Assembly (NCBI GenBank): GCA_902597895.1
Contig: CACJZM010000001.1
Coordinates: forward strand, 15,001-79,000
Direction: 5' to 3'
Origin: an uncultured Pelagibacteraceae bacterium
GTDB taxonomy: Bacteria; Pseudomonadota; Alphaproteobacteria; Pelagibacterales; Pelagibacteraceae
Length of the DNA stretch: 64,000 nucleotides
The notes beneath the pieces are model-generated. The model saw nothing but the letters and a program-made list of their open reading frames with translations, made no database searches and had not been told where the DNA came from. The position numbers and the translations under genes are program-made. This document shows positions 10,954-20,386 of this stretch, piece after piece; the stretch's first letter is position 1; each line of letters opens with the position of its first letter.

Positions 10954-13494
10954 ATGCTAAATCCATTAAATATTTTATCAAAATTCATTAAAACTGGAAA
11001 CCAAAAGGAATTAAATAAAATAGATAAAATTGTAAACCAAATAAATATCCTTCAAAAAGATGTAGAAGTTCTGGGAGATGATCAGTTTCCAAAAAAAACA
11101 ATTGAATTAAGAGAAAAAATTAAAAATGGAATTTCCTTAGATGAAGTTTTGCCTGAGGCTTTTGCAATAGTTAGAGAGGCATCAAATAGGGTTAGATCTG
11201 AAAAACATTTTGATGTTCAATTAATTGGAGGGGTAGTGCTTCACCAAAATAAAATTGCAGAAATGAAAACTGGTGAAGGAAAGACTCTAACAATAGCTTT
11301 AGCAGCGTATTTAAATGCGTTAGATAATAAAGGTGTTCATGTAGTTACTGTTAATGATTACCTTGCTAAAAGAGACTGTGAAAATATGGGAAAGATTTAC
11401 AATTTTTTAGGTTTAAAAGCTGGCTATATCAACAATGGTCAATCAGATGAAGAAAGAAAATTAAATTATGATTGCGATATTACTTATGCAACCAATTCTG
11501 AACTTGGATTTGACTATTTGAGGGATAATATGAAATATTCGAACGAGAGTATGGTTCAAAGAGGACATAACTATGCAATAGTAGATGAGATTGACTCCTG
11601 TCTAATTGATGAAGCGAGGACCCCACTAATAATATCTGGTGCATTAGAAGATAAAACATCACAATATCTTGCAGTAGATAAATTAATTAAAAATTTAAAG
11701 GCAGAGGATTTTGAAATAGATGAGAAGGATAAAAATATATTATTAACAAATAAAGGGATTGATAGTGTAGAAAATATATTTTCCTCTGCTGGAATGCTTA
11801 AAAATGATAACTTTTACGATCCTGAAAATTTAAATTTAGTACATTTAGTTAATCAATCTTTAAGAGCAAATCATCTTTTTTTTAATGGTAGAGATTACAT
11901 TGTTAAAGATAATCAAATAATTATAATTGATGAACAAACTGGAAGGCAATTACCAGGAAGAAGATTTGGAGATGGTTTGCATCAAAGTATTGAAGCTAAA
12001 GAAAAAGTAAAAGTTCAATCAGAAAATCAAACTGTAGCATCTATAACTTATCAAAATTACTTTAAACTTTATAAAAAATTATCTGGTTGCACAGGGACTG
12101 CAGCAACAGAGTCTGAAGAATTTTTTGAAATTTATAATCTTCCAGTAATATCTGTTCCTACGAACAAAAAAATGATTAGAAAAGATTGGAATGATCTAAT
12201 TTTTAGAACAGCAAAAGAAAAAGATGATGCAATTATTAAAAAAATAAATGATATTAATTCTACTGGACAACCTGTTTTAGTTTTTACCGCAAGTGTAAAT
12301 AAATCTGAACATTATTCGAAACTGCTTGAAGAAAAGAAAATTAATCATTTAGTATTAAACGCAAAAAATCATGAAAAAGAAGCAGAAATAATTGCTAATG
12401 CTGGTAAAAAAAATTCAGTGATAATTACTACAAGTATATCAGGCAGAGGAGTAGATATAAAACTGGGAGGCAAAGATTATGACGAAGGTTCAAAAAAAGA
12501 AATAAAATCTTTAGGAGGTTTATTTGTCATTGGGACAGAAAGAATGGAAAGTAGGAGAGTAGATAACCAAGCTAGAGGAAGATCTGGTAGACAAGGTGAT
12601 GAAGGGAATTCAATATTTTTTGTAAGTTTAGAAGATGACCTAATGAGAATATTTGGTTCAGAATCGATGAACAATATGCTAGAAAAACTTGGTCTAAAAG
12701 ATGGCGAAAGTATTGATCATCCCTGGATTAATAAAGCCCTTGAAAGAGCACAACAAAAAGTTGAGTCAAGAAACTTTGATATTAGAAAAACATTATTGAA
12801 GTTTGATAATGTTCTTAACGACCAACGTCATGTTATTTTTACACAAAGGAATAATATTATAAATTTAAATAATTCGTTATCTATAAGTAATGATTTTTTA
12901 GATGAAATAATTTTGATATTAGTTAATCATAAGAAAAAATATTTATCTAATCCAAAAAATAGTGAATTTAAAAATTATTTTAAACAAATATCAGGAAAAG
13001 CCTTTACAGAAGAGCAAATAGAATCGTTTATTGAAATGAATGATGATCTTTTTAAAGATAAAATATTAAACAAATTTAATGACCAAAGAATTCAAAGAGA
13101 AAATATTTTAGGAAAAGATAGATCTGATGACATCGAAAAAAGAATATTTTTACAATTAATAGATCAAAACTGGACTTCTCATATTCAATACTTAGAACAG
13201 TTAAGAACTGTTATAGGATTAAGATCATATGGTCAAAGGGATCCTCTTGTAGAATATAAAAAGGAAGCTTTTAATTTATTTGAAAACTTACTAAATAAAC
13301 TTAAGACAGATTTTATTACTATACTATTAAATTTAAAGGTAATTACTGAAGATAATAAAATAGAACAAAAAAAAACAATGAAATCTTCAAATCCAAAATG
13401 TCTTTATATAATAAAAAAAAATGAAAAAATTTCTAGAAATGAAAAATGTCCCGCTACCGGAAAAAAATTTAAGAACTGTTGTGGAGCCTTATAA
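10954..13494 (+). CDS. secA: preprotein translocase ATPase SecA
   Basis: The motor that drives unfolded preproteins through SecYEG. Walker A MKTGEGKT is at 104-111, and the DEAD-type motif with the LIDEARTPLIISG segment is near 210-228. The second helicase domain contains ARGRSGRQGD near 545. Length 846 is a little short, mainly in the C-terminal linker. The terminal SEC-C zinc motif is altered: it reads KCPATGKKFKNCCG in place of CPCGSGKKYKxCHG, so the second Cys is Ala and the spacing is one residue shorter. Its end overlaps convergent accA by 6 nt. Confidence 0.97.
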   Translation: MLNPLNILSKFIKTGNQKELNKIDKIVNQINILQKDVEVLGDDQFPKKTIELREKIKNGISLDEVLPEAFAIVREASNRVRSEKHFDVQLIGGVVLHQNKIAEMKTGEGKTLTIALAAYLNALDNKGVHVVTVNDYLAKRDCENMGKIYNFLGLKAGYINNGQSDEERKLNYDCDITYATNSELGFDYLRDNMKYSNESMVQRGHNYAIVDEIDSCLIDEARTPLIISGALEDKTSQYLAVDKLIKNLKAEDFEIDEKDKNILLTNKGIDSVENIFSSAGMLKNDNFYDPENLNLVHLVNQSLRANHLFFNGRDYIVKDNQIIIIDEQTGRQLPGRRFGDGLHQSIEAKEKVKVQSENQTVASITYQNYFKLYKKLSGCTGTAATESEEFFEIYNLPVISVPTNKKMIRKDWNDLIFRTAKEKDDAIIKKINDINSTGQPVLVFTASVNKSEHYSKLLEEKKINHLVLNAKNHEKEAEIIANAGKKNSVIITTSISGRGVDIKLGGKDYDEGSKKEIKSLGGLFVIGTERMESRRVDNQARGRSGRQGDEGNSIFFVSLEDDLMRIFGSESMNNMLEKLGLKDGESIDHPWINKALERAQQKVESRNFDIRKTLLKFDNVLNDQRHVIFTQRNNIINLNNSLSISNDFLDEIILILVNHKKKYLSNPKNSEFKNYFKQISGKAFTEEQIESFIEMNDDLFKDKILNKFNDQRIQRENILGKDRSDDIEKRIFLQLIDQNWTSHIQYLEQLRTVIGLRSYGQRDPLVEYKKEAFNLFENLLNKLKTDFITILLNLKVITEDNKIEQKKTMKSSNPKCLYIIKKNEKISRNEKCPATGKKFKNCCGAL

Positions 13495-14595
13495 AATTAA
13501 AACTAATGCAAAAAAAATCAATACTACAACCATGGTAAAAAAAATATTATTTTTATACTTATTAATATAGTTTTTTACTTTTTCAATTAAAGACATTTTC
13601 ATAACTAGATTATCTGAAATATTTGTATTACTAACAAAACCCTTAGATCTACCAATAGATAAAAACTTATTTTTTCTATGCAATAAAATTTCGTCTTGAC
13701 TCATGTTTGAGAAATAATTTAAATTTTTTCTTAATGAGCTTCTTACATTGTCTAAAATCAAATCTCTATCTCTATGAGCTCCCCCAATTGGCTCTGCAAT
13801 AATTTCATCAATAATCTCAAGTTTAATTAGATCTTTTGCAGACATTTTCATTGCTTCTGAAGCCTCTAGAGTTTTTTTCGGGTCTCTCCATAAAATAGTT
13901 GCGCAACCCTCTGGAGATATTACTGAATAAATTGCATTTTCTAACATTAAAACTTTATTTGATGATGCTAAAGCTATGGCGCCTCCTGAACCTCCTTCCC
14001 CAATTATTATGGATACATTAGGCACAGTTAAGTCCATTGAGCATTCAATTGATTTTGCTATTGCCTCAGCTTGACCTCTTTCCTCCGCACCAACTCCTGG
14101 ATATGCGCCCGGAGTATCTACAAAAACTACAATTGGAATATTAAATTTATTTGCCAACTTCATTAGTCTTATTGTTTTTCTATAGCCCTCTGGTCTCATC
14201 ATTCCAAAATTTCTATTTATTCTTGTCTCTAAATCTTCACCCTTTTCTTGTCCTATAACTAAAACTGATTTTCCCTCAAATTTTGCAAAACCACTAATTA
14301 CAGATTTATCTTCTCCATAAAATCTATCACCAGATAAAGATACAAAATCTTCAAATAAATTGTCTATAAAGAATTTTGCTTTAGGCCTGTCCTCATGCCT
14401 AGCCACTAATGCGGTTTCCCATGCATTTAAATTTGAGTAAATTTTTTCAAGTTTTGACTCTATTTCATTCTGTAAATTAGAAATTTTATTAGTATCAACT
14501 TTGCTAAGACCAGATTCATTATACGGATCCTTTAAGTTTTCGAGTTCAGACTCAAGATTTTTAATATCATTCTCAAAATTTAAATAGTTTTTCAT
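13489..14595 (-). CDS. accA: acetyl-CoA carboxylase carboxyltransferase subunit alpha, with membrane tail
   Basis: With AccD it transfers CO2 from carboxybiotin to acetyl-CoA. The standard AccA fold fills about residues 1-315, with clear conserved segments (DRPKAKFFID, GDRFYGED, TPGAYPGVGAEERGQ, IGEGGSGGAIA). About 50 extra residues follow, ending in a strongly hydrophobic helix (about 349-368, FFTMVVVLIFFALVLIL at the very C-terminus). This tail is not part of the usual enzyme and would tether the complex to the membrane. It lies between convergent secA and divergent glcB. Confidence 0.94.
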   Translation of the reverse strand: MKNYLNFENDIKNLESELENLKDPYNESGLSKVDTNKISNLQNEIESKLEKIYSNLNAWETALVARHEDRPKAKFFIDNLFEDFVSLSGDRFYGEDKSVISGFAKFEGKSVLVIGQEKGEDLETRINRNFGMMRPEGYRKTIRLMKLANKFNIPIVVFVDTPGAYPGVGAEERGQAEAIAKSIECSMDLTVPNVSIIIGEGGSGGAIALASSNKVLMLENAIYSVISPEGCATILWRDPKKTLEASEAMKMSAKDLIKLEIIDEIIAEPIGGAHRDRDLILDNVRSSLRKNLNYFSNMSQDEILLHRKNKFLSIGRSKGFVSNTNISDNLVMKMSLIEKVKNYINKYKNNIFFTMVVVLIFFALVLIL

Positions 14596-14657
14596 AAAAA
14601 ATAAGTTATTATATCTAAAAACGGCAAGAAAATGTCAATCTTAAATTTAAATATGTA

Positions 14658-16808
14658 ATGAGCAAAGTTGAAAAGTATATAAAAATTGAAAATTTATCTG
14701 TATCTGATGAGTTATTTAGATTCGTAAATGAAGAGTTGTTGCCTGGAACAAAAATAATCAAAAAAGATTTTTGGGAAAAATTTAATAATTTTGCTCACGA
14801 GCTAACTCCAGAAAATAAAAAATTAATAAAAATTAGAGAAAAAATGCAAATGGACATAGATAGCTGGCATATTGAGAATCCTAATATAATAAAAAAAGAA
14901 TATCAAAAATTTTTAATCGATATAGGATATTTGGTAAAACCAGGATCAGATTTTAAAATAGATACAAAAAATGTAGATTATGAAATTTCAAAAGTTGCTG
15001 CACCACAATTAGTAGTGCCTATCATGAATTCAAGATACGCATTAAATGCTGCCAATGCGCGTTGGATGAGTTTGTATGATAGCTTGTATGGAACAGATAT
15101 AATACAGTCAGATGAATCTGCAAGTGAAAGATATGATCCTGAAAGGGGAGAAGAAGTAATTAAGTTTACAAAAAAATTTTTAGATAAACATTTTACTTTA
15201 AAAAAAAAGAGCTGGTCACAAGTTTCTAAAATTATAATTGAAAAAAAAAATTTAGTATTAAATTTAATCAATGATAATACTACTATCAAAGATAATAACA
15301 AATTTGTTGGTTATAGAGGTAAAAAAGACAAACCAACTGCTATAATTTTAAAAAACAACAATCTTTATGTTGAAATAATAATAAACCCAGAAGCTTTTAG
15401 TGCAAAAAGTGATCCTGCAGGTATATCTGATATTATATTAGAGTCTGCTGTAACTACAATTTGTGACCACGAAGACTCTGTTGCTGGTGTTGATGCTCAC
15501 GACAAAGTATTAGGATACAGGAATTGGTTAGGCTTAATGAAAGGAGATCTTAAGGCAGAATTTGATAAAAATGGAAAAAAATTAATAAGAAAATTGAATC
15601 CTGATAGAAAATTTATATTAAAGAATGGTGAGTTATCCTACTTACATGGAAGATCTCTATTATTAAATAGAAATGTAGGTCATTTAATGACTAATCCATC
15701 AATTCTTTTATCTGATGGGTCTGAAATACCAGAAGGTATTATGGATGCTTTCATAATATCAGTTGCCTGTTTACATGATTTAAAAATTAGAAAAAATTCT
15801 AGAAATGGTTCAATTTACATAGTTAAACCTAAAATGCATGGTCCTAAAGAGGCAAAGTTCACAGATCTTATTTTTAGCAAAGTTGAATCAGCAATAGGGT
15901 TAAAAAAAAATACTATTAAGTGTGGTATTATGGATGAAGAAAGAAGAACTTCAGTAAATCTAAAAGAGTGTATTAGAGCTTTAAAAAGTAGAGTATTTTT
16001 TATTAATACTGGTTTTCTAGATAGAACTGGTGATGAAATGCATACTTCAATGGAGGCTGGTCCAATGATTAAAAAGGGAGATATGAAAACTTCTTCTTGG
16101 ATAAATGCTTACGAAAATAACAATGTCGATATTGGATTAGCTTGTGGTTTTTCAGGTTTGGCTCAAATTGGTAAGGGAATGTGGGCAATGCCTGATAAAA
16201 TGTCAGATATGATGAAACAAAAAATATCCCACTTAGAGGCCGGAGCTAATTGCGCTTGGGTTCCATCACCTACGGCAGCTGCTCTTCATTCTCTTCACTA
16301 CCATGATATAGATGTATTTAAAAAACAACATGAATTAAAAAAAAGAAAAAAAACTCAAGTATCCGAACTTTTAAATATACCAATCATCAAAAATCCTAAT
16401 TGGTCTAAGGAAGATATTAATAAAGAGATATCAAATAGCGCGCAAACAATACTTGGATATGTGGTAAGATGGATTGATCAGGGAATTGGGTGTTCTAAAG
16501 TTCCTGACATTAATAACATTGGATTAATGGAAGATAGAGCGACTTTAAGAATTTCATCACAACATATAGCCAACTGGCTTCATCATGGAGTTTGTAGCAA
16601 AAAACAAGTTTTGGAAATATTAAAAAAGATGGCAAAAGTTGTTGATAAACAAAATATAAATGACAATTTATATAAAAATATGTCTCCAGAATATGATAAA
16701 TCAATTGCTTTTAAAACAGCTTGTGAATTGATATTTCAAGGAAGACATCAACCTTCAGGTTATACGGAGCCACTTTTACATTTAAACAGAATTATTAAGA
16801 AAAATTAA
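14658..16808 (+). CDS. glcB: malate synthase G
   Basis: Condenses glyoxylate with acetyl-CoA to malate. The long (716-residue) form with the inserted beta domain is clear, and the motif TICDHEDSVA is present near residue 270. The C-terminal segment with MEDRATLRISSQHIANWLHHG is typical of the G isoform. Only 62 nt separate its ATG from divergent accA, too little for the tandem glycine riboswitch described upstream of this gene in other SAR11. It converges on recR. Confidence 0.96.
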   Translation: MSKVEKYIKIENLSVSDELFRFVNEELLPGTKIIKKDFWEKFNNFAHELTPENKKLIKIREKMQMDIDSWHIENPNIIKKEYQKFLIDIGYLVKPGSDFKIDTKNVDYEISKVAAPQLVVPIMNSRYALNAANARWMSLYDSLYGTDIIQSDESASERYDPERGEEVIKFTKKFLDKHFTLKKKSWSQVSKIIIEKKNLVLNLINDNTTIKDNNKFVGYRGKKDKPTAIILKNNNLYVEIIINPEAFSAKSDPAGISDIILESAVTTICDHEDSVAGVDAHDKVLGYRNWLGLMKGDLKAEFDKNGKKLIRKLNPDRKFILKNGELSYLHGRSLLLNRNVGHLMTNPSILLSDGSEIPEGIMDAFIISVACLHDLKIRKNSRNGSIYIVKPKMHGPKEAKFTDLIFSKVESAIGLKKNTIKCGIMDEERRTSVNLKECIRALKSRVFFINTGFLDRTGDEMHTSMEAGPMIKKGDMKTSSWINAYENNNVDIGLACGFSGLAQIGKGMWAMPDKMSDMMKQKISHLEAGANCAWVPSPTAAALHSLHYHDIDVFKKQHELKKRKKTQVSELLNIPIIKNPNWSKEDINKEISNSAQTILGYVVRWIDQGIGCSKVPDINNIGLMEDRATLRISSQHIANWLHHGVCSKKQVLEILKKMAKVVDKQNINDNLYKNMSPEYDKSIAFKTACELIFQGRHQPSGYTEPLLHLNRIIKKN

Positions 16809-16813
16809 TTCTT

Positions 16814-17425
16814 CTAAATTTTTTTTCTATTTTTAAATGCTGAAATCAAGGTTCCATCATCTAAATTCTCTATTTCACCTCCAATAGGTAAACCTTGTGC
16901 TAACTTTGAAATTTTAATTTCAGTGTCTTTTAAACTATTTTGAATATAAAAGGCAGTAGTTTGTCCTTCAACTGTTGCGCTAGTAGCAAGAATGACTTCA
17001 TCAATTTTTTCTTCTTTAATTCTTTTTAATAAAGATTCTATTAACAAATCCTGTTTTGATGAACCATTCGAACTTGAACTTGAAATTGTCCCACCAAGTA
17101 TGTGGTAATATCCTTGAAAGATATTTGAATTTTGGATTGTCCATTGATCAGCTAAATTTTCTACAACACAAATTTTATCATATTTTTTTTCTACAATTTT
17201 ACAATCGTTGTAACTACATTCAATAATATTAGATTTTAATGTTCCACAAATTTTACATCTAGAGATATTCTTATAGACTTCTGCCAGTGCTTTTGCTAAA
17301 GGTTTTGCAAGTTCGTTTCGGTTATTAATTAATTTTAGCACAATTCGTTTTGCTGATTTAGGACCTAAACCTGGAAGTTTAGATATTAATTTAATTAGTT
17401 CCTCAATTTCACTTATATTTTGCAT
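16814..17425 (-). CDS. recR: recombination mediator protein RecR
   Basis: Acts with RecO and RecF to load RecA at gaps. An N-terminal helix-hairpin-helix segment (LPGLGPKSAKRIV) is followed by a zinc-binding cluster (CKIC...CSYNDC, about 57-75) and a Toprim domain with the acidic residues around VVENLAD and VILATSATVEGQTTAFYI. Length 203 is normal. It sits in the conserved bacterial order dnaX-ybaB-recR, 3 nt after ybaB. Confidence 0.96.
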   Translation of the reverse strand: MQNISEIEELIKLISKLPGLGPKSAKRIVLKLINNRNELAKPLAKALAEVYKNISRCKICGTLKSNIIECSYNDCKIVEKKYDKICVVENLADQWTIQNSNIFQGYYHILGGTISSSSSNGSSKQDLLIESLLKRIKEEKIDEVILATSATVEGQTTAFYIQNSLKDTEIKISKLAQGLPIGGEIENLDDGTLISAFKNRKKI

Positions 17426-17428
17426 CTA

Positions 17429-17746
17429 CTATAAAGGCCACTTAAATCCGGGGACTCCTAAACCACCTGTAGCTTTTGATATTTCCTCTGAAGTCTTAAT
17501 TTTTAATTGAGATTTTGCATTATTGTGAGCTGCTATAATTAAATCCTCAACTACATTTTTTTCCTCATTAAAAATTTTTTGTGAAATATACAAATTTACA
17601 ATTTCACCATCTCCATTAAGTGTAATTTTTACAGCGTCTCCTCCTGATATACCTTCTGCTCTAATATTTTTAATTTTTTCCTGACTATCTTTCATTTTAC
17701 TTTCCAATTCCTTAGCCTTATCTAAAATTTTTGAGAAATCTGTCAT
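17429..17746 (-). CDS. YbaB/EbfC nucleoid-associated protein
   Basis: A small dimeric DNA-binding protein, 105 residues, with the N-terminal coiled-coil helix (AKELESKMKDSQEKI) and the conserved beta region starting ISGGDAVKITLNGDGEI. The C-terminal GGLGVPGFKWPL resembles the usual GGL.LPG. It overlaps dnaX by 1 nt and precedes recR, the standard arrangement. Confidence 0.93.
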   Translation of the reverse strand: MTDFSKILDKAKELESKMKDSQEKIKNIRAEGISGGDAVKITLNGDGEIVNLYISQKIFNEEKNVVEDLIIAAHNNAKSQLKIKTSEEISKATGGLGVPGFKWPL

Positions 17747-19401
17747 TAATTATTTTTGTCTAATTCAATATCAATAAGTTCTACATCAGGAAATACTTCC
17801 TCGACTTTTTTAATAATTTTACTTTTTTTAGCTGAAGAGAAAATTTGAGACTTATTAATTTTATCAACTTCCTTTATAGTTGGTTTACCATTTTGCTTGG
17901 AGAATGCTATGATCCATCTCAAATTAGTCCACTCAAATAATTTAAGAGATAAATCTTTTACAAAATTTTTATTTAAATTTTCATTAAATGAAATTTCTAT
18001 ACTTTGATTTTTAAAACTTACTAAATTTACATTATTTTCAAGTTCATATTTTAAATGCAATTCTCTTTTTTCTACACAAATTCTTATTAAATCTTCAAAA
18101 CTATTTATTTTTTCTTCATTAATTTTTTTTGATTTTTCTTCTTGAAAAATATTTTTAATTTGACTTACAGTTTTATTAGTATTTTCATTAGCATCTTTAT
18201 TTTCAAATGTTTTTTCTTCGTTTAATTTTAGTTCGGCAGATTTATTATTTGAATGATCCATCTTCAAACTTTCATTACTATTCTGCGTAATATGAGATAA
18301 GTATATTAATCTTATAAGAAACATCTCTATAGATAAATTTTGGTTTGAGACCAAATCTATTTCCTCGAGTGTTTTTAATGTAAATTGCCAAAAATTTAAT
18401 AATACTTTTGTGTCTACTTTTCTTGAAATTTCACTAATTTCTTTAAATTCATTATCATTAATTGAAAAATTGTTACCTTCCACTTTTAATGAGTCAATAT
18501 TTTTAAAATAATATAAAATTTCAAGAAAATCATTTAGAAAATTTTTTGGATCTACTCCTTTGTCATAAATAGATCGATAAATTTCAATTACTTTTTTTTC
18601 TTCACCCTCAAGTATATATTGAACTAAATTTATTAAATAACTTTTGTCAAAGTAACCAAAGATATTTTGTGCAGTATCTAAGTCCAATTCCTTATCATTT
18701 GGAAAAGTTATTATAGCTCTATCCAATAAAGAAAGTGCATCTCTTACAGAACCTTCTGATATTTTGACAATTAATTTGATTACTTCATCACTGATATTGC
18801 CTTTCTCTTTTTCTTTTACTTGTTTAATATAATCATAAAGTTCGCTAGATTTAATTCGTGGTAAGTCAAATCTTTGACATCTTGAAATTACTGTTATTGG
18901 TATTTTTTTTACTTCTGTAGTAGCAAAAATAAATTTTAAGTATTCTGGTGGCTCCTCTAAAGTTTTAAGCAAGGCGTTAAAAGCCTGTTTACTCAACATA
19001 TGAACTTCATCAATTATAAAAATTTTATATTTTGCACTTGAGGGTCCGTATCTAGAAAATTCAATTAAATCCCTTACATCATCTACACCAGTTTTGCTTG
19101 CAGCATCCATTTCTAATACATCAATATGGTTTGAGTTTGCAATAGCTTCGCAATGACAATTTTCACAAGAGTTATTGTTGCTAATATTGTCTATTCCACT
19201 TTTACAATTGAGTGCCTTGGCAACTATTCTTGCAATTGTGGTTTTTCCGACTCCTCTTATGCCAGTAAATAAATATGCGTTTGGTATTTTATTTAATTTT
19301 ATTGAATTATAAATTGTTTCACCAATAATCTTCTGACCTATTAGATCATTAAAATTTGAAGGTCTATATTTTAAAGCTAATACTTTTGAATTAATTGTCA
19401 T
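17746..19401 (-). CDS. dnaX: DNA polymerase III subunits gamma/tau
   Basis: The clamp-loader ATPase and organiser of the replisome. Walker A G47-T54 (GIRGVGKT), a zinc-binding Cys cluster (C...CENCHC, about 75-90), the Walker B/DEVHML motif near 125 and the SRC sensor region near 163-167 are present. The C-terminal third is low-complexity and Lys/Glu/Asn-rich, followed by a short tau-like domain. The start at 19401 (MTINSKVLALKYRPSNF) is chosen because an upstream ATG at 19425 lies inside the SRP RNA gene. Confidence 0.95.
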   Translation of the reverse strand: MTINSKVLALKYRPSNFNDLIGQKIIGETIYNSIKLNKIPNAYLFTGIRGVGKTTIARIVAKALNCKSGIDNISNNNSCENCHCEAIANSNHIDVLEMDAASKTGVDDVRDLIEFSRYGPSSAKYKIFIIDEVHMLSKQAFNALLKTLEEPPEYLKFIFATTEVKKIPITVISRCQRFDLPRIKSSELYDYIKQVKEKEKGNISDEVIKLIVKISEGSVRDALSLLDRAIITFPNDKELDLDTAQNIFGYFDKSYLINLVQYILEGEEKKVIEIYRSIYDKGVDPKNFLNDFLEILYYFKNIDSLKVEGNNFSINDNEFKEISEISRKVDTKVLLNFWQFTLKTLEEIDLVSNQNLSIEMFLIRLIYLSHITQNSNESLKMDHSNNKSAELKLNEEKTFENKDANENTNKTVSQIKNIFQEEKSKKINEEKINSFEDLIRICVEKRELHLKYELENNVNLVSFKNQSIEISFNENLNKNFVKDLSLKLFEWTNLRWIIAFSKQNGKPTIKEVDKINKSQIFSSAKKSKIIKKVEEVFPDVELIDIELDKNN

Positions 19402-19414
19402 AACTTTTTTAAAA

Positions 19415-19499
19415 GGGCCAACCAACCTAGAAAATTACTGGTTACTGCTGCTTTCTTTCGAATCTGACAGGATTTGCCGTACATCCACCTGATTGACCC
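19415..19499 (-). ncRNA. ffs: signal recognition particle RNA (4.5S-like)
   Basis: The minus strand carries the conserved SRP domain IV hairpin: GTCAGATTCGAAAGAAAGCA matches GTCAGGTCCGGAAGGAAGCA of E. coli 4.5S. The closing pairs covary (UCC/GGA becomes UUC/GAA) around a GAAA tetraloop. The ends pair as GGGTCAA with TTGGCCC. About 85 nt is short for this RNA. It lies 13 nt upstream of dnaX on the same strand, so co-transcription or a short spacer is likely. Confidence 0.92.
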
Positions 19500-19551
19500 A
19501 AACTTATTATATCAGTAATTTTTTTTAATCCATAAAAAATTTATTTAAGTA

Positions 19552-20382
19552 CTATTTTCTTCTAAAAGAATCTTGAGTAAACACACCCAATAATTGAAAC
19601 TCTGAGCAATGTATTTCTAGATCTTTTAATGCACCCTCTACCTTGTCATCAGATATATGGCCTTGGACTTCACAAAAAAAATAATATGAAGAAAAAGTTC
19701 CTTTTTCAGGAAAAGAATGTAACTTTGTCATATCAACCTGTCTTAGACTCATCCCTGTAAGAGATTGGAAAAGCGCCGCGGGTTTATTTTTTAGTTTGAA
19801 TATAAAAGAGGTAATATATTTCTCATTTTTTTTAAATTCAGGTTGTGAAATATTTTTTTGAAAAACAAGGAATCTAGTAAAATTTTCCTTATCATCTTGA
19901 ATATCAGATTTTAAAATTTCTAATCCATAAATTTCTGAACTTAATTTAGAAGCAATAGCTGCTTTTGTTTTATCTTTTAATGATGAAATATAGGCAGCAC
20001 TTCCAGCAGTATCTGCCATAACATTTTCTTTAATTTTATATTTTCTTATAAAGCTGTTTACTTGACTTAAAGCTGCCGTATGAGAATAAACATCTTTAAT
20101 ATCATCTATTTTTGTACCTGGAATAACTAGCAGATGATGATTAATTGGAAAAAAATGTTCAGCAAGTATATTTAGTCTATATTTAAGAATTAAAGTTTCA
20201 ATATTAATTGAGCCTATCAATTGATTCTGTTCAGGTATGATTGCTTTTATATTTGGGTCATTTTTTGCGAGTTCAAATGCATCCTGGAAAGTTCTACAAG
20301 GTATTGTTTCTGCGTTGGGATAATTTTTTTTTGCACAGCTTTCGCTGTAACTTCCTGCAATTCCCTGGTATGCGATCTTCAT
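19552..20382 (-). CDS. pheA: prephenate dehydratase
   Basis: Converts prephenate to phenylpyruvate for phenylalanine synthesis. The catalytic domain (about 1-180) begins with KIAYQGIAGSYSE and contains the conserved VMADTAGSAAYIS segment (about 120-132). An ACT domain (about 195-270) with the phenylalanine-sensing LKNKPAALFQSLTGM segment follows, so end-product inhibition is expected. There is no chorismate mutase fusion. Five nt separate it from upstream kdsB. Confidence 0.95.
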   Translation of the reverse strand: MKIAYQGIAGSYSESCAKKNYPNAETIPCRTFQDAFELAKNDPNIKAIIPEQNQLIGSINIETLILKYRLNILAEHFFPINHHLLVIPGTKIDDIKDVYSHTAALSQVNSFIRKYKIKENVMADTAGSAAYISSLKDKTKAAIASKLSSEIYGLEILKSDIQDDKENFTRFLVFQKNISQPEFKKNEKYITSFIFKLKNKPAALFQSLTGMSLRQVDMTKLHSFPEKGTFSSYYFFCEVQGHISDDKVEGALKDLEIHCSEFQLLGVFTQDSFRRK

Positions 20383-20386
20383 AACT

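Noticed and set aside
19402-19425. Longer start for dnaX at 19425
   Set aside because: The extra eight codons overlap the 3' part of the SRP RNA and precede the conserved DnaX N-terminus; 19401 is the better start.
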